This document shows, one piece after another, positions 55,024 to 64,000 of a DNA stretch of 64,000 nt; positions within the stretch are counted from its first letter, which is position 1, and every line of letters begins with the position of its first letter. The position numbers and the translations under genes were made by a program. Under the pieces are notes generated by a model. That model worked only from the letters and a program-made list of their open reading frames with translations, was not told the DNA's origin and did not search any database. This DNA comes from Mytilus californianus (Eukaryota > Mollusca > Bivalvia > Mytilida > Mytilidae): positions 81,589,143 to 81,653,142 of the forward strand of contig NW_026262679.1 in assembly GCF_021869535.1 (NCBI RefSeq), written 5' to 3'.

Positions 55024-55414
55024 CAATGAATAAAAAAAAACTCATCAAAGATACAAGGCTGACAATTAGTAGGCTTAACGCGTATCGGGACACTCAAATC
55101 AATAACGAAGTTGAAAACCATTGAAACAAAATATGGTAAATAACCATTGTCTCTAATCTAGTTTAAGACATATATTCCTGGAGGTTGTAACTTTCGGGTT
55201 AGTACACCACTAAGGTTGAAATTAGTAGCGAAAGTAATGTATATAAGCTTTTGAAAAGATCAGAAAAGGAATCATATAGTTGAAAGAGTTATTGTCACTT
55301 TATAGTTAAAAGATTAAGATATAGGTTGAAATAAAATTTAGTACGCATGTAATAGCCCGATGTGACAGACTAGAAACAACTAAAGATATAAGACTAATGA
55401 AAAAATAAACTTAA

Positions 55415-55725
55415 TCAAGAAGATGGTTTATGATTGTCAATGGGACAAAACTATCCAACAGAGTCCAAATAAAATGGTTAATGCAATTATATGTCAACAT
55501 ATGACCTTCAACAAATAGAAAAACCCCTACTGTAAAGTCAGCTATAAAAATCCCCGACATGACAAAATGCGAAACAAATCACATCCTAAGACAACAGCCT
55601 GATTTCTGAAAAAAATATAAACTAACAAAATACAAATAAGACAGATAGCAACCAACAACAACCACTGAGTTACAGACTGGTGACTTGGGACAGGCACTGA
55701 TAGAATGTGGCAACACTAATCATTA
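55415..55725. repeat. F1 copy, diverged
   Basis: tttatgattgtcaatgggac, actatccaacagagtccaaa, atgaccttcaacaaatag, gtaaagtcagctataaaaat, cccgacatgacaaaatgcga, gttacagactggtgacttgg, gacaggcactgatagaatgt. Confidence 0.6.
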
Positions 55726-57060
55726 AACTTAATTAGTTACTTCGTAAAAATATATTTTCAGTTTATAATAAATATTTTACAATTATTTTCATGCTGGTTG
55801 GCTTTTTACAAGGATGATCATAAAAAATATAGTTTCTAAATTGTTTTATTATTTGTTGACCTTTACATAATAATCCGCTTAACAGAAATACTACAACTGT
55901 ATATGGTGAGTGATTGTATCAGATAAGTTAACTTAAAATAATGGAATGAATGTGTGCTTTATATCTTGATCTTTTATATCATATTGACACAAATAAACAA
56001 CTTCAAACTAGAATCTATAACAAGCGTAATTATTTCAACTTTCCTATTATCAACTTCCAATTTCTCAGGGGAACAGAACATACCCTCTGTCACTATTGTA
56101 TGGCGCTTACATATTTCAACTGAAACGTTTCACTCCGGTTTTTTGATGGGTTTCATGTTGCTCAATCTTTAGTTGCCTATGTAGTGATTTCTGGATTTGT
56201 TCGATTTTTTCGTCGTTTTTCATGGGTTATTTTGCCATGTCGTTGTTAGTTTTTCTGCAACTTTTCGAATCTTAAGCCTCTTCTTTACGATACCTCATGT
56301 TCACATTACACGGATTTAAATAATAAATGTGTGTGCTCCAACAGATTATGAGGAAGAACGACAGAAATCGACACTCTTTAATTAAAATCACCATCACGAA
56401 TTTGTTGATTCATATGAAGTTTCTGTGTCTAAACATACAAGCAACATTTCATTTACGGTTTCATATTTCAAATGTAAGAATAATCATCTGAATTATAAAT
56501 TAACCGAATATGGCACATCCCTATAATAACGATTTTGACTGAATGTAGATTCGAGTGCTGGAGGATGCATGCATAGCTTATCCTATCTATGCTCCATGTA
56601 TTGCTCCGTTTGAATTTCAAGAGAATTCCTCATGTATTGTTTTTTACGTTGATGTATGTTCTGATTTTTGATTTTTTGAAAATGGGTAAACTGCTGTCGT
56701 CTTTAATCTATGTTGACCGAATAAGCAGCAAATTATCAGTGCACAAAGTAGGTAGTATTCGGAGCAAACAAACTGCAGTTTTAATCAGATCGTTGAATAA
56801 TTCACATGCTGTTGATATTTCTAGTTGTAAATAGTACAGTCGTGGGCAACTCATCAAATAATGTCGTACTTGTACCAACATCATCGAATAATCAAACATA
56901 TTGATAAGCCCTATTTTTTTCTTAAAAGCACAATTCATAATTTGCATTCATTAGGTCTAAAAGGTGAAAATATCTTATATAATTTCAGTGTTTATGCAAA
57001 TCAATGTGAGGTTGGCCATTTTTAAAAAAGATATTAATTTTTAACCGGATTTCCAAACAG

Positions 57061-58090
57061 TGTCCGTGCAATAACTTGAAAACGCTTTGACGAAATCTTT
57101 TTAATTCAGATAGATTGTTTTTGTGACTAAATGAAGGTCAAGCACGATTTTCACGGTTTTAGCTTTTATGGTTGTTGAGTTGTAGATCTTTATGTAGCGA
57201 TAAGTGATATTTAAAGCATTGTCCGTGCAATAACTTGAAAACGCTTTGACGAAATCTTTTCAAATTTAGATGAGGGTGGTGAAAGGAGGTGCTTGACTCA
57301 GATATAGTGTTTGCTGTGACTGAATGAAGGTTAAGTTCGATTTCCACGATTTTAGCTTTTAACGTTGAGTTGTAAACCTTTAAGTAGCGAAAAGTGATAC
57401 TTAGAGTGTTGTCCGTGTATTAACTTGGAAACGCTTTGACGAAATCTTTTCAAATTTAGATGAGGGTGGTGAAAGGAGGTGCTTGCACGGAAAAACGGTG
57501 AAATAAGACATAATTTCACGTTGAACGTGAAATAATTTCTGTCATGAACGTCTTCCTGTATACATAAACTCTCTGTTTTACTCTATATTCCCGACTTAGT
57601 ATAAATACTTTTGATATAAATTACGGCTTTTAAAAAAGTATATAATGATCTTCTTAACTTTTAAAATGCAAATATCCCGCAGACACAAAATTGTATACTT
57701 GATATTTTTCCTTGCCTTTATCAGAAAACAAAATTGAATCTATTTTTTCTTGACGATCCCTGCCAAGTGTTTGAATTGTATTTGAAAAATACCGAGCACC
57801 CAAAATAAGCATTTAAACATCACGATGCACGTAAAATTAAATAAGCAGAACACGTTGAACGAAGCACCTGTCTTGCACGACTGAACGTCAAATAAAAAGT
57901 AAAAAACGCGTTGAACGTGAAATAAAAAATGGGATCACGTTGCATGAAAATGACCCTTTTCCACCTTCTTAGATACTAGTATGTTGTTTCCTGTGACTAA
58001 ATGAAGGTCAAGTTCGATTGTCACCATTTTAGCTTTCATAGCTTTTGAGTTGTAGACCTTGTAGTAGAGAAAAATGAAACGTAGATTGAT
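57061..58090. repeat. Tandem repeat (160-190 bp units) interrupted by another element
   Basis: Units begin with tgtccgtg at 57,061, 57,220 and 57,410. They share acttgaaaacgctttgacga, aatcttttcaaatttagatg, gtgactaaatgaaggtcaag, attttagctttta and gagttgtagacctt. A fourth partial unit resumes at about 57,975. The block between (about 57,487-57,970) carries gttgaacgtgaaataa motifs and gaacgaagcacctgtcttgc, also found near 10,560-10,600. Confidence 0.65.
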
Positions 58091-58949
58091 TTTGGCCGTT
58101 CCATTTCTGAACCCTAAAAAAATCAATTATTCTTTTTACTTGATAAACATGGGTCCAGATTTGCAAATATCATTTTCTTGCAGGAAAATAAGACCAAGAA
58201 CATGAAGAGCTTCAAAAGGGACCTAACAAATAGCCAAATGCATCTATGGTCAACTTTGCCTTAGGGTTTTGATTCAAAGTTGCTTATTAATTTCTTGATT
58301 TATCAACGGAGAATAAACTAAATGTTTGTTAAAAATCATATCAGTACCATGGTACTGACTACTGAGTTGATGATACCCTCGGGGCCTAATATTCAACAAC
58401 TAGTAGCAATTAATTTATGCGTCCGACATTGTTTGAAACTAACGCCTATTATCTTACTTGAAATTACTAGTATAGTTTTATAAGCATTCAATTCGAATTT
58501 ACTTTAGACATTAAGCATGATCGTGCCTTTTAAAGTCTACATTGAAGTAAGTCGCTGATATTGGAGTGTAGGACATCATGATTTTATTTATCAACTTCGA
58601 AACACATCTGCTGATAATGGTCAATACAAGGGTTTGATTTTCAATTAAGCAATATAAAAAAGTATTAAAAAAAACTACCAAACTCCAAAGTTAATTAAAT
58701 ATAGGGTAAGTTCATAAAACCTGACAAAATCAAACGCTCGACTATATCTTCCAACGGAGCAAAGGGATAACAATTGTCATATTCCTGACTTGGTTCTTTG
58801 TAAAAATGGTGGGTCAAACTTTGTTTTATGGCTAGCTAAACCTCCTACTTGTATAACAGTTGTTTACAGTATCATTATATTGACAAAATATTAGTGATTT
58901 GACCTTCCTTTTAGTAATTGAGAGCATTCTATGATACGGTTTTAATTGT

Positions 58950-59165
58950 AAAGAAACTAAGGTTTCAACTCCCTCAGACAAAGTTTACCTTAGATGGATT
59001 TGGCTATTTTATTAGGTTATTTTTGGTCATATAGCTCTTCAATTGTTTCAGTTTTTATAAATCCTTGGCTTTCAAATATTTGGCTTTGAGCGTTCCTGAT
59101 GAAGGTCAATCCAGAAAAGCGCTTCGGACGCATGAAATTTATATAACGTGTTGTTTTCATTTTTT
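58950..59165. repeat. F2 copy (well preserved distal half)
   Basis: aactaaggtttcaactccct, cagacaaagtttaccttaga, tggatttggctattttatta, tatagctcttcaattgtttc, ggctttgagcgttcctgatg, agaaaagcgcttcggacgca and acgtgttgttttcattt. An inverted piece of the F2 head lies at about 58,345-58,400. Confidence 0.7.
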
Positions 59166-59828
59166 TTTTATTCATTATTGTCTTACCTCTACTTGGGTTT
59201 TTGGTTTTTGAAGTTTGTCTATCAATACCGGTATAAATATGTTTTCTGAACTGATTGTTATTTAATGTTCTACTATCATATACCACTGATATCAATTGAA
59301 GAAGGTATTTGACTGCCTTAAACATCAAATAAACTACTTTGCATATGCACGTGTCTGTCGTCGAAAACCCAATGATTGTTTGACTTAATGTCTGTTTTGG
59401 CCATATGAAATTTGACGTTGCTGGTAAATCTTTATTAGTCTCTTAAAATTTATTCACAACATTTCTAGACTACGGCCGATTTAAAGCTTGCTATTTTCTA
59501 GAGACACTGTTCTATGTTTGCTGTCTCCTTGGCGTTAATCCGATATCTTCTTTAATTGACTTGATAACAATGAGTAAATTATAATCTAATTGTATTCACA
59601 TTCGTTAATATTTTAGAATACATCCATGTTGAGTGAGTATTTAAGATAATCTCGGGCCACATTACTTAAGAAAAATGTCTTTTCAAATTAACGATGAGAC
59701 ATCTATAGTCAAAGTGATGGTTATCCTAAAATTGTTGAAAACTAAAGAAAAAATAAACGAAAATTAAAATTAAATAACTGTGTATCTATGGTTAATTTCC
59801 TGTTGCATTTAAACATATATAACCTGTT

Positions 59829-60023
59829 CAGGGGCGGATTCAGGCGGGGGGCGTCGCGAGCGTGCGCCTCCCCCCCCCCCCCCCCTAAAATTTGCAATGC
59901 ATGGGTTGTCCTCAGTTTAATAAAGAATATTTCGATAATTTTACCTCAAAAAAATTTAGGTTTGCGACCCCCCCTCCCCCCCCCCCCCCCCCCCCCTTAC
60001 CTAAAATCCTGGATCCGCCCCTG
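59829..60023. mobile_element. 195-bp MITE with 16-bp inverted ends and 5-bp duplication
   Basis: caggggcggattcagg (59,829-59,844) pairs with cctggatccgcccctg (60,008-60,023) with one mismatch. ctgtt flanks both ends (59,824-59,828 and 60,024-60,028). Inside are two long C-tracts. The plus-strand ORF over it is an artefact of proline-rich C-runs. Confidence 0.8.
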
Positions 60024-60266
60024 CTGTTAGTCTAACATAAACAATGGACAATATCAAGCGTATCAGTATATTATGGTTATTGCCTATCAAATCATCTTAA
60101 TTGCTGCTAATGATAAGAAAGGAACCGGGTAAACATATATATAACAGGAAGTTAAAGGAGACTCGTATGTAAGTTGCTTTATCATAAGCTCCAATATATC
60201 TTCTGAGTCCAGAGAACGCTCAGAAATACAACTGCATATTTTACGAATTTATGACAACTTCAGTCT

Positions 60267-61916
60267 TTATAAATGAGTACTTGTATATCCGTTCGTGTCA
60301 TCTTGATAGTCATTTCCTGTCTCTATTTGACTTTCATTTGTTGTTTTACTCTGAATATCTTTTCTGTATTTCCAACTTTTTCCTCCGTCTTGTTTTCCCG
60401 TTAACAAAGACTTGTAAAGCTTGAATACACGTTTGTTCCAAATATATGAAACAAAAATAAATAATCCAGTCAGCAAATTACAAATAGAAATCAATATTGA
60501 AAAGATGGATTTCGGCAAAAAAGCGTCAATAAACTGAAACATCCAAGAGCATCCAGTAATAGCAAATAATTTGAAATATATTACTACGTCATTCCTTTTA
60601 TCACGTGGTTGATTTTCAGATGACACTTTAGGGGTGTTACATATATGGTGAATCGCTGCTGCAAACATAAAAGCATTCGACAGGAGAATGCCTCCAATTG
60701 GGAATAAAAATGTAGCAATCACGGCTGTCCTCAGTAAAATGAAGCAGAGTTTTCCTCCATATCCAATCGATTCCTCGATAATGTACGTAACTACGATATT
60801 GCATGCAACAATCATAGTTGGAAGTCCAAACACATACGCCTTGTACTTACAAGCAACATGAAAATTAGAATTTAAATTTCTTGAAAATGAGCTTGTAAAA
60901 ACTCTATAAATATGGAACGTACAAATATTAAACGAAGTAAATACCGATAATATGAAAAAATGTTGAAGAACTCCAATGATTTTACATGTGTTATCTTCTT
61001 TGATCTCATACAATCGTATGTGGAAAAGTATTTCATTCAAAATAAGACAAAACACCAACGTCATGTTGTTTTGACCTGGGACTGTCATGAGTACTTTGAA
61101 CAAGCTATATGTTATGAATGTTAAAAGTAAGCATATAAGGGATATGATATTACAGATGCTCCTCACTACCAGCATAAGTATATCTACAGGTTCTTCAGGA
61201 ATGTCAGATATTGCCTGTATATACTTCTCAGAACACACCCGAAGCTTGTTGTCTTGAACTACTAAAAAATCATTTGGTCCTAAAGAATAACAATTGATTT
61301 GAAGAAGAATACGTCGATCACTGCTTTGTTTTACATATTCTTTCTCGCTTAGTTCAACTTGTGTACAAAGAAGAAGGTCGTTTACGTGATAATGAATTGG
61401 TAAGTCATCTGATAAAAATCTGCTGGATTGGAAAATGCACACATCTGACAATTGTAGGCTCGTTACCAATGAAGGTAAATTAAAAGAATTGTCGTTTCTT
61501 TTTAAGACAACCTCAGCAGCAACATTGCTTGTATTTATTTTAATAGTTGAATCTACCAGTTGCAACAGCTTTTTTTCCGTATGAAGTCTGTCTACTCTCC
61601 CTTCTGCGCACAAACCTAAATAAATATACCCTGAAAATAATGTTTTAAGATTTCTACAGGAACTTTCAGACATTACATTAATCGAAGTTTGATATAACTG
61701 TGCTTCGGGCAATTTTGTTATCAAATGATCCAAGACTTCAGAGCCAAGTATTTTCAATAAGCTGTTGCCTTTACTGTCAATATTGTTTTCGTATACTATA
61801 ACATTGATACCAACTGCAAATATGTAACACAGCCCGGTCGTTGTCCTCAGAAGGGGAATGCATGTGTTGTTTGACAATAATTTTCCTGGACTACACTTCA
61901 GATCTCTACAAATTTT
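60267..61916 (-). CDS. Terminal exon of an adhesion/Methuselah-like seven-transmembrane receptor
   Basis: An open frame ends at TAA 60,267-60,269. It extends to 62,003, but its first codon there is TTG and no in-frame ATG occurs before codon 111. A good acceptor (ATTCATTTCAG) fits exon start 61,916 in phase 0, giving KICRDLKCSPGK. Numbering from 62,003: a Cys-containing ectodomain at about 30-270 with LLLCTQVELSEKEY and NKLRVC, a pattern I associate with molluscan class B-related receptors; TM1 274-300, TM2 312-332, TM3 340-368, TM4 388-409, TM5 421-452, TM6 475-495, TM7 500-523. C340 and C420 are the expected extracellular disulfide. No GPS cleavage motif was seen. The tail is hydrophilic, ending GYTSTHL. 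The ligand is unknown. Confidence 0.8.
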   Translation of the reverse strand, partial: KICRDLKCSPGKLLSNNTCIPLLRTTTGLCYIFAVGINVIVYENNIDSKGNSLLKILGSEVLDHLITKLPEAQLYQTSINVMSESSCRNLKTLFSGYIYLGLCAEGRVDRLHTEKKLLQLVDSTIKINTSNVAAEVVLKRNDNSFNLPSLVTSLQLSDVCIFQSSRFLSDDLPIHYHVNDLLLCTQVELSEKEYVKQSSDRRILLQINCYSLGPNDFLVVQDNKLRVCSEKYIQAISDIPEEPVDILMLVVRSICNIISLICLLLTFITYSLFKVLMTVPGQNNMTLVFCLILNEILFHIRLYEIKEDNTCKIIGVLQHFFILSVFTSFNICTFHIYRVFTSSFSRNLNSNFHVACKYKAYVFGLPTMIVACNIVVTYIIEESIGYGGKLCFILLRTAVIATFLFPIGGILLSNAFMFAAAIHHICNTPKVSSENQPRDKRNDVVIYFKLFAITGCSWMFQFIDAFLPKSIFSILISICNLLTGLFIFVSYIWNKRVFKLYKSLLTGKQDGGKSWKYRKDIQSKTTNESQIETGNDYQDDTNGYTSTHL

Positions 61917-62019
61917 CTGAAATGAATGCAAAACAATAATTAGTGTGCATATACTTATTCCGGAATTAAACGTATGATAATGAAAAGAAATGTGAATCCT
62001 CAAAAGGCAAATGTATTCA

Positions 62020-63850
62020 AATGTTTTCTGTGAATTTTAATGTTTTGGCATTCAGACGCGACCCTTTTTCTTTTACAGTTATGTGAACTTTAGTAACAGT
62101 TGCTGAGGTTTAGATAATTTTATTGTAGAATCATAACATTAAATGAATGCTCTAAAATTATTTTCTTGATTAAATCGTCGAGTATAATAAGTAAGCACAT
62201 TGTTGATCATGTCTTTGTAATTGTCTACAAAGTTCATTGCATTGGACAAACCTTCTGAACACGAGTTATGTAATAGGCATGAACTTAGACAACTGTGACA
62301 CACAAGCTTTCAAAGACTTCCGCTTTGCGTTTTTTGTAAGTAGTCATCGAAATTTTCCTTTTGCATGCATGTTTTTCATGCGTATTATGTTAGATAATGC
62401 GACTTTTGGGTGAAATCAAGCATTTCTTATATACAAGCCAAATATATTATTATGCTTAAAATAACAGATTTCAATCAGAAAGATAGAGGGTTGCTGCTTA
62501 CAAGGAAGCTATTAAACCAAGAGTTCCAAGTGATGCAATTGAAGTAATCGATTCGAAATTTTAACAAACGTCATCATGAGTTGTGGAATATTTATTTCAT
62601 ACATAACGACGGATATGTTCTAACTGTCGTAACCACAATCCCGTCCTCTTTTCCTCGAATGTGAACTACTTAGTCATTTGGTATATGATGGATCGTCCCA
62701 GTATAATTTACGTTTATTGGGTTTTGCAAATTTTGCCTCGTTGCATTTCAGGAAAAAATCGTTTTTAATTGCAGTAATAAATTTCATAAATTTAATTTGT
62801 TGGGTTTTTTTTTTATATTTTACTACATTTTTGTGTATTGGAATGCACAATATTATTTTTTTTTTCCTTTTAAAAATATTCATGACAGGTTAATTATGCA
62901 AAACGTTCCAACTACCTCAGGCATAGTTGACCTTCGGTAAATTGGGCTAATCTTTTAGATCCCTTGTAGCCATATAGCTCGTAATGATTCTATTATTTTT
63001 TGCGCGATCTTAGATCTTTAGATACCAATATAGTAGTGGTATTTGTAATTTAACCGATTTTTGTTTCCTTTTCAGATTGTGACATTTTTTCGTCGCACCA
63101 GGTCTCGTTCCTTTTTAAAGTTCATGCCATTCCCTCGGGTTTTTTTTATCTTCTAAATCAATTTACGAGATTTGACCATCTGTAAACTTATCACGGCTTG
63201 ATTTATGAATTCCTGGTTTTCTAATATCTAAATTTGAGCGTTTCTGAGGATATTAAATTTCAAAAGTGCGAAGTTTATACAGTGTTGTTTTATTTAATGA
63301 TAATACTTTTGTTTCTGTAATTTCCCTTCTTTCAGTTTCTCTTTTTGAAAAACATATAGTGTGTCTTTTTATGTTGAAATGTTACACTACTGTTTTCAGG
63401 TTAGGGTGAAGGTTGGCACCTGTTAAAACGTTTAAACCCGCTGCATTTGTATGCACCTGTCCTAAGTCAGAAGCCTGTTGTTCAGTGGTTGTCGTTTGTT
63501 GGTGTGGTTCATAAGTGTTTCTCGTTTCTCGTTTTTATATAGATTCGACCGTTGGTTTTCATGTTTAAATTGTTTTACACTAGTCATTTTGGGCCCTTTA
63601 TAGCTTGCTGTTCGGTGTGAGCCAAGGCTCCGTGTTGAAGGCCGTACTTTGACCTATAATTGTTTACTTTTTACACATTTTGATTTGGATGGAGAGTTGT
63701 CTCATTCGCACTCATACCACATCTTCTTATTTTGTATGTAAAGAACGAAGAAGTATTGAGAACGCGTTTTTACAAATAATTTTATACTCCCAAAAGAATA
63801 TAGTAAGGTCAGTCTTTGTTTCACAACATTTTTTCACTATCGAGTAAAAC
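62020..63850. other. Presumed receptor intron / intergenic DNA with F2- and F1-like repeats
   Basis: About 62,890-63,290 is a strongly diverged F2-like stretch (aactacctcaggcatagttg, catatagctcgtaatgattc, tttgagcgtttctgagg). About 63,405-63,730 is an inverted F1 copy (aaacccgctgcatttgtatg, cctgtcctaagtcagaagcc, gttgaaggccgtact, gttgtctcattcgcactcat, accacatcttctt). No coding exon is seen apart from the candidate at 63.9 kb. Confidence 0.5.
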
Positions 63851-63855
63851 CTTAC

Positions 63856-63965
63856 CAGTCTTTTGTCAAACAACTGATCTGGCAAACACATTAGATCTGA
63901 ATCTTTTTGTATGGAGCTATCATATGAGGTCAACATAAACATAGAACGGTAACTTAAACTGTCTG
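63856..63965 (-). CDS. Possible upstream exon of the receptor
   Basis: A minus-strand block of about 36 codons (including MFMLTSYDSSIQKDSDLMC) ends at CTG|GTAAGG in phase 0, the same phase as the 61,916 acceptor. TTCAGCAG gives acceptors at 63,966 or 63,963, but only one phase can be right. It contains a single cysteine and no strong homology, so it is a candidate only. Other exons would lie beyond the right edge. Confidence 0.3.
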
Positions 63966-64000
63966 CTGAACTATAATCACTTACTACACAAAGCCGACAA

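Noticed and set aside
59788..60030. Proline-rich plus-strand ORF
   Set aside because: Made of the C-tracts and ends of the 195-bp MITE.
61917..62003. Receptor start at 62,003
   Set aside because: The codon there is TTG, and a strong acceptor lies at 61,917-61,918; the upstream frame is intron.

Overview
This window looks like nuclear DNA from a bivalve mollusc, most likely a mussel. It is AT-rich and intron-dense, carries GT-AG split genes for secreted multi-EGF proteins, and holds many short interspersed repeats that I associate with mussel genomes. The organism call rests on repeat and gene style recalled from memory, not on a search. There are no bacterial operons, rRNA genes or CRISPR arrays.

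The main content is a tandem pair of related genes, both on the minus strand. Gene A (49,598 down to 20,255) can be assembled completely from 23 exons with consistent splice sites and phases. It encodes a predicted 1,134-residue secreted protein: signal peptide, short propeptide ending in a furin-type RNKR site, an unrecognised cysteine-rich N-terminal domain, one plain EGF module, 16 calcium-binding-type EGF modules (each on its own 114-nt phase-1 exon), and two von Willebrand factor A domains. The second VWA domain has lost its metal-binding motif. Gene B (5,481 down past the left edge) repeats the same first exons (signal, RNKR exon, Cys-rich exon, plain EGF exon) followed by one EGF exon that has lost a conserved cysteine; the rest lies outside the window. 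Intron similarity shows the array grew by duplicating blocks of exons, including a recent duplication of three EGF exons with their introns (about 33.2-36.2 kb).

At the right end, 60,267-61,916 is the terminal exon of a seven-transmembrane receptor of the adhesion/Methuselah-like (class B-related) type, minus strand; a possible upstream exon lies at 63,856-63,965.

The rest is introns and intergenic DNA full of mobile elements: a broken reverse-transcriptase element, probably Penelope-like (about 13.9-16.0 kb), with two truncated copies of its 3' tail (43.6 and 53.1 kb); a second decayed RT element inside gene A (21.6-23.0 kb); a hAT-like non-autonomous element just upstream of gene A (49.8-50.9 kb); elements with long or perfect terminal inverted repeats (47.4-48.3, 37.0-37.7, 59.8-60.0 kb); a precisely bounded 963-bp insertion visible by comparison with its own empty site (53.99-54.95 kb); tRNA-derived SINE-like copies (9.5-9.85 kb); and several dispersed families, called here F1 to F4. 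F1 is recognised by a gene-proximal-looking GTATGATTGCCAATGAGACA block and CGTACGGCCTTCAACAATGA; F2 by AAAAGCGCTTCGGACGCA; F3 by GAGCAACACGAACCCCACCA; F4 by CTACAAAAGACTCATC.
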